64,000 bases of DNA, taken from contig CABUUO010000006.1 of assembly GCA_902494875.1 (NCBI GenBank), positions 44,378 to 108,377 of the forward strand. Reading direction: 5' to 3'. Positions 9,001 through 16,299 of this stretch are shown here, piece after piece (within the stretch, counting starts at the first letter, position 1; every line of letters starts with the position of its first letter). The DNA comes from an uncultured Pseudomonadota bacterium (GTDB lineage: Bacteria; Pseudomonadota; Alphaproteobacteria; RF32; CAG-239). Position numbers and translations under genes: made by a program. The notes under the pieces were generated by a model. That model ran no database searches, was not told the DNA's origin, and saw only the letters and a program-made list of their open reading frames with translations.

Positions 9001-9999
9001 CAAAACAAGAAACGCGAGTATTACAACGAGCGCCAACAGAAAGTTTCCTTCACTCTGCATGAAGAATTTTCTGACGGCACGACCAAAGATACGCCGATAG
9101 AAAAACTTGTTGACGCGTTTGGCGAGGCTCAGCCAAGACAGACTGTTACCCTCTCTTCTCAGAATCTGGTCTTCCAGTCTCTGAGCGATAAGACACCGAG
9201 CAGATCCAGCCGCCAGGAAGGCAACTGGGCTTTGACCGTATACAAGACCCCGTATGTTGACGCATATCAGGGCCTGACTGCAAACTTCTGGTTCACGACT
9301 ACCGCCGCCGTTTACAAAGACGGTGATATCGTTGTCGACTTTGAAGCGCCGCAGAGCACATACAGCAACGCCGGATTTACCAATCCCTGGTATCAGGAAA
9401 TCAGCAAGGGCAATGAAAAGTACAATCGTTATGACTGCGATATAAACATTAACATTAACAATCTGGGTCACACTTACAACCTGACTCACGAAGCTTACGT
9501 TGATGTTTACATCACGCCGACCCCGGACATCAACGATCCGGTAGACTGGAACAAAACGCAGGCCTACGGAGGCATATCTTGGAGTTTTGATAACAATATG
9601 AACCCTGTTCTGCAGGCAACGGTTATCACAACCAATAACAAGATTATCGTATTTAACAGCGGCAATCACTACGATTACAGCTTTGACACGAACAGCATCT
9701 CCGGACGCTTAGGCGCTATTCCCGTCGGTTCCGGCTGGGTTCCGTCTTACATTAACGTCAAGAAAAACCCGAACATCTTCTGGGAATATGCCGGACTTAA
9801 CGGCAGCACCTACAACATGAACGGTGTTGATATCTTGAAGAACGTTAATGTTGAACTTGAACGCCCGTTCCTTGCTAACGGAACCGAATATCAGTTCAAC
9901 GAAAAGACCGGACGAATGATCATCAAGCACACTTACACCGACCGCTCAGACAAGCAGGTCACCGTAACTCTGTTTGACGGATACTTCGCAGTTAACTAA
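6031..9999 (+). CDS. Giant repeat-containing surface lipoprotein
   Basis: A 1322-aa predicted lipoprotein. Signal peptide 1-29, lipobox IFAAC with Cys30, then the same TSDYDFEE tail as the lipoprotein at 3571. After an N-terminal region (about 50-440) come four related modules of about 170-182 residues, starting near 448, 629, 802 and 983. Modules 1-2 form one pair and 3-4 a closer pair (both contain YVDAYQGLTANFWF and LTHEAYVDV). Residues 1173-1322 are about two-thirds identical to the end of the 3571 gene. The architecture of lipid anchor, stacked beta modules and distinct tip suggests a surface stalk or adhesin; the function is inferred only. No Shine-Dalgarno. Codon use is nearer to the host than in the 3571 gene. 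Confidence 0.88.
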   Translation: MKKRSPIRGFVVSIFTCLAVLLSTFIFAACTSDYDFEEPETPETPGEEKIDVVLTLNHDWSYNSEEGTAVDAQTANGSIYKTVAGNKQHVEDISQPIPVNLKWTPLEKNKRSTPYFQIDGLGHSHGEAKEVSQEKVGNITMKTYEQQFKVELVGKTIDIDVSYYIPTYMGYEMVYTVPDSIKLTNQTVTQPEAKTRATVVVDEEFRNDLEMTLYRTQYPLKKVIEDKFIIPAELICPVEKEDIPDGGKIVEGSEKFYPHPTKPDTYVSELDAIIYWSITGQKEQHFYVEYDVKQSISKEQKMTVPTIEIGYPKIEATNVVTSDEYEKEAFKDYKFTKTETEWTNTWSNGFKDKINSSYEKADAYLEGVKLFEMPWGLHEFSYNKTDILSEKEVTEDQIVYTDYNTKLNFFGKFGRKDYDKYACDLAAEQEFRVKKGDEPQPGNDELVSWKVDKHLNDEGTLSTLTFHLVYSESGPRDSVATQELKHWTKTSEKRRFIKSSHGLTLLNAAEPKVLSTESYENEKGHHITTIEREHNFTYSQDITDQVISGYQEVYTMFRGEKVEFLTSKPVISASGISETDKGEVEDGGEKYNRKNYVLKYKENYSKKVNALSAEVDIDVKKTAVPEELISYTYDRKFNVNTGVSQIIFHLKYKLQGDIDSIASQKLAHKVTIHGNQHFYSDQKLALSDAKDPVRKSETRTENGNTVTKHTDTYSFGYNLFTGANVEEYETAYTTFRGEKIEFISPVPVMSHVGIDAKDGGVVKEGNVEYDRTIYTVKYKDLYYEVSTPYSATVNVDKKREAVTRTFWEARDKKRVYYDEKHQKVSFTLYEEFSDGSKKNTNYEKIVDAFGEAQTRQTVKLSSEKLEFQSLTAKTAAQNTSQDGNWHLTTVKTPYVDAYQGLTANFWFTATAATYQDGEVKVEFEAPTSTYANAGFTNPWLSKITENGKDYNRYDCDINIKITNLGHDYSLTHEAYVDVLIPEVTRTKWEAQNKKREYYNERQQKVSFTLHEEFSDGTTKDTPIEKLVDAFGEAQPRQTVTLSSQNLVFQSLSDKTPSRSSRQEGNWALTVYKTPYVDAYQGLTANFWFTTTAAVYKDGDIVVDFEAPQSTYSNAGFTNPWYQEISKGNEKYNRYDCDINININNLGHTYNLTHEAYVDVYITPTPDINDPVDWNKTQAYGGISWSFDNNMNPVLQATVITTNNKIIVFNSGNHYDYSFDTNSISGRLGAIPVGSGWVPSYINVKKNPNIFWEYAGLNGSTYNMNGVDILKNVNVELERPFLANGTEYQFNEKTGRMIIKHTYTDRSDKQVTVTLFDGYFAVN

Positions 10000-10021
10000 A
10001 AATAACGAACTCTCTGACCTT

Positions 10022-10061
10022 AAAGCCGCACTCCCTCACGGGACTGCGGCTTTATTGTTTT
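10022..10061 (+). terminator. Terminator after the giant lipoprotein gene
   Basis: AAAGCCGCACTCCC pairs with GGGACTGCGGCTTT (one mismatch) around TCAC, followed by ATTGTTTT. Confidence 0.85.
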
Positions 10062-10254
10062 AAACGCCTTTTCTCATCCGACGGCCGGACAACATAGAAT
10101 GTTATTTCATTTTCTGCTGTTATAAAAAAATTAATCTTAATTTAAATAATTTTGTTTAATCTCAAAATAACGAAATTAATGCTTGATAAATAAATATATT
10201 TATGTTACAAAATAGACAAATTTTACGACTATTTTCGCATTTCTGGAGATAAAT

Positions 10255-10860
10255 ATGAAAAAACAATTTTTAGCCGCCGCTTCTGTTTTGGCATTATCCG
10301 TTGCCATTGCCGGCCCGGCATCTGCACGCGATGGTTTTTATATCGGTTTAAGAGGCGGTATCAGCCACACCAACTTAAACGACGTAAATGAAAACTCCAC
10401 CACTGCTGCCAGCGCTGATATTGACTTTGACAACGTTTGGATGATGAGCGGTGCCGTCGGTTACCGTTACAACTACTTCCGCGCCGAACTTGAATATATC
10501 GGCCGCGAAGATCACTCTGAAGAACTAGCTGCCAACACCGGAACTAAATTCGGCAGCCAAAGCCTGATGCTGAACGCTTATATCGACTTTATGCCAAACT
10601 ATGTCATCAGCCCATACATCATGGCCGGTGTCGGTTATTCGAGACTTGAACTTACCACGACCTCCGGATGGGGTTCTTCCGTAAGAGAAAACAAAAATGA
10701 AGAAGACAACCTGACCTGGGCCATCGGCGGCGGTATTACCATTCGTCTGAATAAATGTCTGAACTTTGACGGCGGCTATCGTTATGTCGACATGGGTGAC
10801 ATTGAACAGGCCAACGTTAATGCGCATGAATGGTATTTCGGTCTTCGTTATACTTTCTAA
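10255..10860 (+). CDS. Outer-membrane beta-barrel porin-like protein
   Basis: A 201-aa protein with a signal peptide cleaved after ASA (about residue 24), then DGFYIGLRGG, the typical first strand of eight-stranded alphaproteobacterial surface-antigen/Omp25-type barrels. The C-terminal strand ends WYFGLRYTF with a terminal Phe, the signal recognised by BamA. The length fits an eight-stranded barrel. GGAG lies 7 bp before the ATG, unlike the SD-less genes to its left, so this appears native. It stands alone between two terminators. Its specific ligand or role cannot be read from the sequence. Confidence 0.9.
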   Translation: MKKQFLAAASVLALSVAIAGPASARDGFYIGLRGGISHTNLNDVNENSTTAASADIDFDNVWMMSGAVGYRYNYFRAELEYIGREDHSEELAANTGTKFGSQSLMLNAYIDFMPNYVISPYIMAGVGYSRLELTTTSGWGSSVRENKNEEDNLTWAIGGGITIRLNKCLNFDGGYRYVDMGDIEQANVNAHEWYFGLRYTF

Positions 10861-10876
10861 CTCCGGAAATTATCAT

Positions 10877-10913
10877 AAAAAACACCGTCATTTAACAGGC
10901 GGTGTTTTTTTTT
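10877..10913 (+). terminator. Terminator after the OMP gene
   Basis: AACACCG pairs with CGGTGTT around a 12-base loop, followed by nine T. Confidence 0.9.
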
Positions 10914-10919
10914 AAGCTT

Positions 10920-11241
10920 TACATAAACATACATGACCGGATATTTTACGCGCTAAATCTGTATTGAAATTCCCATAGAACGTCTTTTGTAAAAAAAGCG
11001 TTATATGAGCCTACCTGTAAGAAACCAAAGAAAATATGAGGGCGTGTACATAGACGTACATAACCGAATATTTTACTTGCAGTTTCTGTACTGGGAGACC
11101 ATAAAACACCTTTTTGTAAAAAAGATGTTCTATGCGGCAGATAATAAGATTTTAAGGAGAAAGTACCGGAGCGTACATAAACGTACGTGAGGACACTTTC
11201 TTCCTGCTAAATCTGTATTAGATGCCCATAGAATGTCTTTT
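10920..11241. repeat. 127-bp tandem repeat, about 2.5 copies
   Basis: Equivalent points (TACATARAC) fall at 10920, 11047 and 11174, a period of exactly 127 bp. Each unit has an early CGTACATAAACGTACG-like inverted repeat and a later hairpin of the form CATAGAAC..CTTTT-GTA-AAAAAG..GTTNTATG (about 10974-11008 and 11101-11134). The third unit stops at the fliP stop codon. The period is not a multiple of three, so it is not a coding repeat. This fills the 381-bp gap between the OMP gene and fliP; no gene is seen there. Confidence 0.8.
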
Positions 11242-11985
11242 TTAGTGGAAGGAATTGACCAACGACCCAGCCAACATATACCAGCCGTCTATCAAAACAA
11301 AGAAAATTATTTTAAAGGGCAAAGCCAAAACCGTCGGCGGCAGCATCATCATACCCATAGACATCAGAACCGAAGCGATGACCATATCTATGATTAAAAA
11401 AGGAATAAAAATCAAAAAGCCGATTTCAAAAGCGCGGCGAAGTTCGCTGATCATAAAAGCCGGCACGGCAACCTTCAAAGGCGTCTCGGCAACGGTTTGC
11501 GGCCGTTCGGATTTTGAAAGATCCGTAAACAGGATCAGATCTTTCTCCCGCGTATTGTTAACCATAAATTCTTTAATCGGATTAGAAGCCTTTTCCAACC
11601 CCTCCATTACGTCGATTTTTTCTTCAAACATCGGCTGAATGCCTTCCTCCCAGCTTTTTTCGAAAGTCGGTGCCATAATAAACATGGTCAAAAACAGCGC
11701 CAGAGAAACCAAAACCATGTTTGGCGGTGTTGCGTTTGTCGCCAAGGCATTGCGCGTAATGGAAAAAACCACGATCAAACGGGTAAAAGATGTCATCATC
11801 ACCAAAATAGACGGCGCGACAGACAAGACCGTAATCATCATAATAACGTTGAATATCCGTGCCGTAGCCGAACCGCTGGGAGCGTCTTCCACATTAAGGC
11901 TCAGCGTCTGTGCCCAGGCCTCACCGTCAAAGCAGAAAACAGAAACGACGGCAATAACCGAAAACCAAAACCACTTATTTTTCAT
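11242..11985 (-). CDS. fliP: Flagellar export apparatus protein FliP
   Basis: Core membrane subunit of the flagellar type III export gate (FliPQR pore). It is 247 aa with a cleaved signal peptide (ending AWA around residue 25), as FliP is known to have. The family core TSFTRLIVVFSITRNAL follows, then TPPNMVLVSLALFLTMF, and the C-terminal helices have AFEIGFLIFIPFLIIDM and VLIDGWYMLAGSL. The length is normal. It overlaps fliO by 11 bp, implying translational coupling. No other flagellar genes lie in the window. Confidence 0.97.
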   Translation of the reverse strand: MKNKWFWFSVIAVVSVFCFDGEAWAQTLSLNVEDAPSGSATARIFNVIMMITVLSVAPSILVMMTSFTRLIVVFSITRNALATNATPPNMVLVSLALFLTMFIMAPTFEKSWEEGIQPMFEEKIDVMEGLEKASNPIKEFMVNNTREKDLILFTDLSKSERPQTVAETPLKVAVPAFMISELRRAFEIGFLIFIPFLIIDMVIASVLMSMGMMMLPPTVLALPFKIIFFVLIDGWYMLAGSLVNSFH

Positions 11986-12277
11986 TTTTGTCTACCTCAG
12001 ATTCATTTTTGAGAGGCTTTGAATCCAAAACCTGATTCGAAGCCCCAAGCAGCAGCAAATATTCTTTGTCGTCGCAGCGTACCAGAGCTACAGAGTTTCT
12101 GGCGTCTATGCGGCGCAGTTCCACGGTCGAGAGCCGCCGCTGCTCCGAAAGCTTTTTAAAAAAGCGGCACCGGACACTGTTGATCTCCATATATTTCACC
12201 GCCCAAAGCGTCAGCAGCAGCAGTCCCAGGACAAAAACCAGCGACAATACGGACTTTAATAAAAGCGCCCATTCCAT
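11975..12277 (-). CDS. fliO: Flagellar protein FliO
   Basis: A 100-aa bitopic membrane protein that helps assemble the FliP ring. One hydrophobic segment (about 8-28) is followed by a small cytoplasmic domain with the FliO-like stretch LSTVELRRIDARNSVALVRCDDKEYLLLLG. FliO is poorly conserved. The call rests on this pattern plus its position directly before, and overlapping with, fliP. Confidence 0.85.
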   Translation of the reverse strand: MEWALLLKSVLSLVFVLGLLLLTLWAVKYMEINSVRCRFFKKLSEQRRLSTVELRRIDARNSVALVRCDDKEYLLLLGASNQVLDSKPLKNESEVDKNEK

Positions 12278-12309
12278 TTTTAGAAAACCTTTCTGTTAAC
12301 CCTGCTGTT

Positions 12310-12337
12310 ATCATAGCAATTTATCACAAGTTAGCAA
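12310..12337 (-). promoter_or_regulatory. Predicted sigma-70 promoter for fliOP
   Basis: On the minus strand: TTGCTA, 16-bp spacer, TATGAT, about 35 bp before the fliO ATG. It lies in the divergent gap with the DUF721 gene. Confidence 0.45.
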
Positions 12338-12381
12338 CAAACACCTATTGCTTTGTTGATAGTTTATGTTAGATTGCACCT

Positions 12382-12933
12382 ATGAGCGAAGAAGAGTTTG
12401 ATATCAAAAGGCCGGCGCCGGCAAGCGAACGCAAAACCCGCGACCTGACGGCCCTGTCCAAAACCATCCTGCCGATTACCAAAAACATATTCGGCAAAAA
12501 AGGCTTTATGGAAATAGAAATTTTGACCAACTGGGACAAAATCGTCGGAGAAGAACTGGCCGACTACAGCTTCCCGCAAAAGATAGACTTCAAGCGCGGC
12601 GAAAAAAACAACGGCATTTTGCATCTGCAGGTTCCGAGCGGGGCGTTTGCTCTCGAAATCCAACACCGTGAACGCTATATTCTGGACAGAATCAACGCCT
12701 ATTTTGGTTACAACGCCGTCGCCGCCGTCAAAATCAGACAGAACGGATCCTTGAATCTGCACGAAGAAAAACGCGATGAATATGAACCGCCGAAAACAAA
12801 CCTTGTAACGCCGGAAGAGAAAAATTATATAGAAAGTCTGGCTGAAGATATAAAAAGTTCAAAATTAAAAGAAATTTTAACGAAATTAGGGCAGAGTATC
12901 TTCAACGATAACCATAATAAGAAAAGTGACTGA
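12382..12933 (+). CDS. DUF721 / DciA-like protein
   Basis: A 183-aa cytoplasmic protein of the DUF721 family, related to DciA, which loads replicative helicase in many bacteria. The N-terminal domain contains the conserved WDKIVGEELADYSFPQKI followed by LHLQVPSGAFALEIQHRERYILDRIN. The C-terminus is charged and probably flexible. It is followed after 2 bp by a DsbA-like gene, a pairing frequent in alphaproteobacteria. A possible promoter (TTGCTT-16-TAGATT, 12348-12375) would start transcription almost at the ATG, and no Shine-Dalgarno is seen, so a near-leaderless mRNA is possible. The helicase-loading role is inferred from the family. Confidence 0.8.
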   Translation: MSEEEFDIKRPAPASERKTRDLTALSKTILPITKNIFGKKGFMEIEILTNWDKIVGEELADYSFPQKIDFKRGEKNNGILHLQVPSGAFALEIQHRERYILDRINAYFGYNAVAAVKIRQNGSLNLHEEKRDEYEPPKTNLVTPEEKNYIESLAEDIKSSKLKEILTKLGQSIFNDNHNKKSD

Positions 12934-12935
12934 CT

Positions 12936-13676
12936 ATGAAATTTGAGAATTTTATAAAAAAATTAAGCGCTGCGGCCGCATCAATCGTCGTATTCCTGTT
13001 GGCCGCCGGAATGTACTTGTCTTTTAAAGGCTTTGTTTTAAACGAAGACGGCTCAATTACCTTGGTTAAAAACGCCAATGCGGCCGAACAACCTGTAGGA
13101 GACATTGATTCTATCGGCAAAAAACTGCCGCAGAACCTTATCATTCCTTACGGAAAAGTTCTCGGAACCGAAAAAGCGCCGGTTGCTTTATACGAATATT
13201 CGTCTTTCGGTTGTTTTCACTGCGCCAATTTTCATTTAAACATTCTGCCGAAAATCAAGAAAGAATTTGTCGATACCGGCAAAGTCAAAGTCATTTTCAT
13301 AGATTTTCCGCTGGAACAGAAATCTTTGCAGGCGTCGCTCGCCTCTCATTGCTTCCGCGGCAAAAAATATTTTGACTATCTTAAAATTCTGTTTGAAAAA
13401 CAGCACGAATGGGGAACATCTTCTCAAACCGTGCCGTTACTGAAAAAATACGCCGAACAATTGGGCATGAACGGCGAAGAAATCGAAAACTGCCTGAACG
13501 ATAAAAAACAACTGCAGGAAATTATGGACAACCGCCAGTATGCCATCAAACATTTGGAAATCAACGGAACCCCGTCTTTTGTCGTTTCCAGTCTCAAAGA
13601 CCGCCGCATCATCTATGGCGCGCCGAACTTTGAAACCATGAAGGCCATTCTGGAGAAAAACATACCTGCAAAATAA
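12936..13676 (+). CDS. DsbA-family thiol:disulfide oxidoreductase
   Basis: A 246-aa periplasmic thioredoxin-fold protein anchored or exported by an N-terminal hydrophobic segment (about 12-30). The active site is CFHC (Cys93, Cys96) inside YEYSSFGCFHCANFH, instead of the classical CPHC. The cis-Pro loop is INGTPSFVV, and the helical insertion lies between. It introduces or rearranges disulfides in exported proteins. It is translationally close to the DUF721 gene. The specific subclass (DsbA versus an alpha-type DsbA-like oxidase) cannot be decided from the sequence alone. Confidence 0.9.
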   Translation: MKFENFIKKLSAAAASIVVFLLAAGMYLSFKGFVLNEDGSITLVKNANAAEQPVGDIDSIGKKLPQNLIIPYGKVLGTEKAPVALYEYSSFGCFHCANFHLNILPKIKKEFVDTGKVKVIFIDFPLEQKSLQASLASHCFRGKKYFDYLKILFEKQHEWGTSSQTVPLLKKYAEQLGMNGEEIENCLNDKKQLQEIMDNRQYAIKHLEINGTPSFVVSSLKDRRIIYGAPNFETMKAILEKNIPAK

Positions 13677-13683
13677 AAATTTT

Positions 13684-13711
13684 TTGCAAAACTTTAATAA
13701 GTAGGTAACAT
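13684..13711 (+). promoter_or_regulatory. Predicted promoter of the ATP synthase Fo operon
   Basis: TTGCAA, 16-bp spacer, TAACAT, ending about 22 bp before the atpI ATG. Confidence 0.5.
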
Positions 13712-13733
13712 TTTCTAGTGTAAGGTATTACTA

Positions 13734-14039
13734 ATGAAAAAGATGCCAGATGACTTAAAACGCCTTGGCGAGCGCATTGAAAAGCTTAAGCAGAAAGAAG
13801 CTGACGCCCGCAAAGACAAAAAGGAATCAGGTTTCGCCTATGCCTCCAAAACCGGTTTCAGAGTCGGAACAGAGCTTTTGTCAGGCGTACTGGTCGGAGC
13901 GGCCGCCGGATATTTTCTGGATACGTTTTTCGGCACTAAACCCGTTCTGCTGATTGTCTTTCTGTTTCTGGGCGGCGCCGCCGGCATCCTGAATGTATAC
14001 AGATTCGCCAAAAGCGAAGAAAACAAAAGGAGCAGCTAG
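13734..14039 (+). CDS. atpI: ATP synthase assembly protein I
   Basis: A 101-aa accessory protein of F-type ATP synthase, thought to help c-ring assembly or Mg2+ supply. The N-terminus is highly charged (about 1-38), then GTELLSGVLVGAAAGYFLD and LLIVFLFLGGAAGILNVYR form two membrane helices, the AtpI/AtpZ signature. AAGGT lies before the ATG. It is the first gene of the Fo operon and ends 2 bp before atpB. Confidence 0.93.
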   Translation: MKKMPDDLKRLGERIEKLKQKEADARKDKKESGFAYASKTGFRVGTELLSGVLVGAAAGYFLDTFFGTKPVLLIVFLFLGGAAGILNVYRFAKSEENKRSS

Positions 14040-14041
14040 AA

Positions 14042-14764
14042 TTGTCTAACCCGATGGAACAATTTGAAATCAAACCGCTTATTCCGCTTGAGCTTGGCGG
14101 TTATGACATTTCTTTTACCAATTCTTCATTGTTCATGGTTTCCGCCGTGGTTGTCTCCACGCTGCTCTTTGCTTTTTGCCTGCGGCGCCGGACGATTGTT
14201 CCGAGTATTTCCCAGTCTATCCCCGAAAGCATCTATGAATTCATATCAGGATTGATCAAAGAAAACGCCGGCACCGACGCGCTGAAATATTTTCCGTTTA
14301 TCTTCACGTTGTTTTTGTTTGTGGCAATGGGTAACCTCCTCGGCCTCCTGCCTTATGCTTTTACGTTCACTTCGCATTTGGCCGCTGTCGGAGGATTGTC
14401 TCTCATAGCCCTGTTCTTCAATATTTGCATCGGCATCCGCAAAAAAGGCTTCGGTTATCTCCGAACCTTTATGCCGCGCGGCATTCCCGCGGCTTTGGCA
14501 CCGCTGATCATCCCGATCGAAATGATCTCTTTTCTGTCCAAACCGTTCAGTCTGACTGTCCGTCTGGTCGCCAATATGACCGTCGGCCATATTATGCTGA
14601 AAATCATTGCCGGTTTTGTTCTGGCCTTGGGCATCGGCGGCATTGTCCCGATTGCATTTAACGGCTGCATCATCGTTTTTGAAATGTTTATTGCTTTGCT
14701 GCAGGCCTTTATTTATACGGTCTTAAGCTGTATCTATCTGAGTGATGCTATTCACAGCCACTGA
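14042..14764 (+). CDS. atpB: ATP synthase Fo subunit a
   Basis: A 240-aa integral membrane subunit forming the proton half-channels against the c-ring. SLTVRLVANMTVGH contains the essential Arg in helix 4, and the last helix has ALLQAFIYTVLSCIYL. The start is TTG at 14042, chosen because GGAG sits 9 bp upstream; an internal ATG at 14054 is the alternative. It follows atpI by 2 bp and precedes atpE. Confidence 0.96.
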   Translation: MSNPMEQFEIKPLIPLELGGYDISFTNSSLFMVSAVVVSTLLFAFCLRRRTIVPSISQSIPESIYEFISGLIKENAGTDALKYFPFIFTLFLFVAMGNLLGLLPYAFTFTSHLAAVGGLSLIALFFNICIGIRKKGFGYLRTFMPRGIPAALAPLIIPIEMISFLSKPFSLTVRLVANMTVGHIMLKIIAGFVLALGIGGIVPIAFNGCIIVFEMFIALLQAFIYTVLSCIYLSDAIHSH

Positions 14765-14805
14765 TAGAGACAATTATAATTATGTAAAATTAGATTTAAC
14801 ATGAA

Positions 14806-14849
14806 GAAACCCGTATGCGGGCAAAAACATCTTCCGCAAAAAGGGTTTC
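14806..14849 (+). promoter_or_regulatory. Structured atpB-atpE intercistronic hairpin
   Basis: GAAACCC (14806-14812) pairs with GGGTTTC (14843-14849), and a smaller CCCG-TATG-CGGG hairpin lies inside. It precedes the strong atpE ribosome site (GAAAGGA) and has no T-run, so it is likely an RNA-stability or translation element. Confidence 0.5.
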
Positions 14850-14871
14850 CCTATAGAAAGGATAAATTAAT

Positions 14872-15093
14872 ATGGAACCTATGGCTTATATCGGCGCCGG
14901 TATGTGCGCCCTGTCTATGATGGCCGCTGCCTGGGGCGTATCTCAGGTCTGGACCACAATTATTTCTACCGTCGGACGCAATCCGCAGGTTAAAAAAGAT
15001 GTCGACATTTACGGCTGGGCCGGCTTTGCTGCGGTAGAAGCCATCGCCTTGTATGCGCTGGTTATCGCACTTGTTATGCTGACCGGCAACTAA
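14872..15093 (+). CDS. atpE: ATP synthase Fo subunit c
   Basis: A 73-aa hairpin of two membrane helices that makes the rotor ring. The polar loop has RNPQ (36-39) and the proton-carrying carboxylate is Glu56 in AAVEAIALYALVIAL. The Gly-rich pattern of helix 1 is weaker than usual (GVSQVWTTII), but loop and carboxylate are intact. AAAGGA stands before the ATG. There is no Na+-type Gln/Thr/Ser set that I can identify with confidence. Confidence 0.96.
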   Translation: MEPMAYIGAGMCALSMMAAAWGVSQVWTTIISTVGRNPQVKKDVDIYGWAGFAAVEAIALYALVIALVMLTGN

Positions 15094-15161
15094 AACGCTG
15101 AATTTCTGTCCGGCGGCAGCTCTCTGCTGCCGGAACAAAGAAAAGAATCAAAGGAGTAGAT

Positions 15162-15647
15162 ATGCCTCAGTTAGATCCCGCTTGGTACCCGTCGCAATTG
15201 TTTTGGCTGTGCGTTTGCTTTTTTACCATGCTGTTTATCATGGGAAAAATATTTGCGCCGCGCATTGCTGATATTCTGGCTCAGCGCCAGCATAAGATTG
15301 ACGATTATTTGGTCAAGGCCAATCAAATTCAGGAACAGGCGGAAGAATCCCTGAAAAAATATCACGAAGCGCTGGCAAAGGCAACCGAAGATGCCAATGC
15401 CGCAATTGAACTGGCTCACAAAGAGCTGGGAGAATACATTGCAAAAAAACAAGACGATTTGACCAGAAAGCTGAACGAAAAAATCAAAGACGGCGAAACC
15501 CAAATCAACCAGGAAAAAGAGAAAGCTCTGCAAGAGGTTCGCGGCATTTCGGAAGAACTGGCGCTGGACATCGTCAGAAAAATCGGCCTGAGCGAAATCA
15601 GGGCTAAAGACATTAAAGAAGCAATCTCAAAAGTTGCAAACGACTAA
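15162..15647 (+). CDS. atpF': ATP synthase Fo subunit b'
   Basis: A 161-aa peripheral-stalk subunit. An N-terminal membrane helix (FWLCVCFFTMLFIMG, about 12-28) is followed by a long charged coiled coil (about 40-150). The presence of two different b-type genes in tandem (this one and the next) marks the split b/b' stalk of alphaproteobacteria and phototrophs. AAAGGAG stands before the ATG. Confidence 0.93.
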   Translation: MPQLDPAWYPSQLFWLCVCFFTMLFIMGKIFAPRIADILAQRQHKIDDYLVKANQIQEQAEESLKKYHEALAKATEDANAAIELAHKELGEYIAKKQDDLTRKLNEKIKDGETQINQEKEKALQEVRGISEELALDIVRKIGLSEIRAKDIKEAISKVAND

Positions 15648-15658
15648 GGTATATAAAA

Positions 15659-16267
15659 ATGGCATTAGAACAGGCAGCAACCGGCAAAGAGCTAATCGAG
15701 GCAACCCAGAACGCCGTCATCGAAACGGCGGACAGTATTGCGGGGCTTATCGAAACGACCGCTCACGATATTCACGGCCAGGAAGCTTTCTACGAACATC
15801 CGACCTTTTGGGTGGCGGTTTCCTTTGTACTGGTTATTCTGGTACTGGGACGTCCGGTCGGAAAACTGATAAAGAAAATGCTTGAAAAACGCATCGAAAA
15901 CATCATCAGCCGTATCAGCGAAGCCGCTAACCTCAAAGACGACGCGCAAAAACTTCTGGTTGAATATGAACGGAAATTTGTCAATGCCGAAATTGAGGCC
16001 GGAAAAATCCTGCAACGCTCTCAAAAAGAAATCGAACTGCTGAAAAAAGAAAATCTTGATAAACTCAAGAATGATATGGCCATAAAAGAAAAAGAGGCCG
16101 AAAACCGCTTGATGGCGGCCCGAAACGAAGCCATGTCAGAAATAGCCGGCCTCACATCACGACTGACCGTCAACGCCGTCCGCGAGGCTGTTGTCGCCAA
16201 ACTCAGCGACCAAAAGCAGGACGAACTGATTGAACAATCTATTGCAAAAATTGCCAATTTGAAATAA
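15659..16267 (+). CDS. atpF: ATP synthase Fo subunit b
   Basis: A 202-aa peripheral-stalk subunit. A soluble N-terminal stretch of about 40 residues precedes the membrane helix (FWVAVSFVLVILVLGRPVG), followed by a long coiled coil rich in Lys/Glu/Ala. It is the last gene of the operon and is followed by a strong terminator. F1 genes are not in the window, the usual split arrangement in alphaproteobacteria. Confidence 0.93.
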   Translation: MALEQAATGKELIEATQNAVIETADSIAGLIETTAHDIHGQEAFYEHPTFWVAVSFVLVILVLGRPVGKLIKKMLEKRIENIISRISEAANLKDDAQKLLVEYERKFVNAEIEAGKILQRSQKEIELLKKENLDKLKNDMAIKEKEAENRLMAARNEAMSEIAGLTSRLTVNAVREAVVAKLSDQKQDELIEQSIAKIANLK

Positions 16268-16271
16268 CTAA

Positions 16272-16296
16272 AAAACCCGCCTTTGAGGCGGGTTTT
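16272..16296. terminator. Bidirectional terminator between atpF and the GNAT gene
   Basis: AAAACCCGCC-TTTGA-GGCGGGTTTT; A/T flanks allow use from both converging genes. Confidence 0.9.
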
Positions 16297-16299
16297 CAA

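Noticed and set aside
8851..9669. A 272-codon minus-strand frame inside the giant lipoprotein gene.
   Set aside because: Shadow of repeated beta modules; no ribosome site and no known family.
3571..9999. The idea that the island is an assembly chimera from a Bacteroidota genome.
   Set aside because: Not proven, but the large lipoprotein's codon use is close to the host and the flanking genes join smoothly; transfer with partial adaptation fits better. Read coverage across 2.9 and 10.1 kb would settle it.
11005..11190. A 61-codon frame in the tandem repeat.
   Set aside because: The 127-bp period shifts the frame, so the repeat is not coding.
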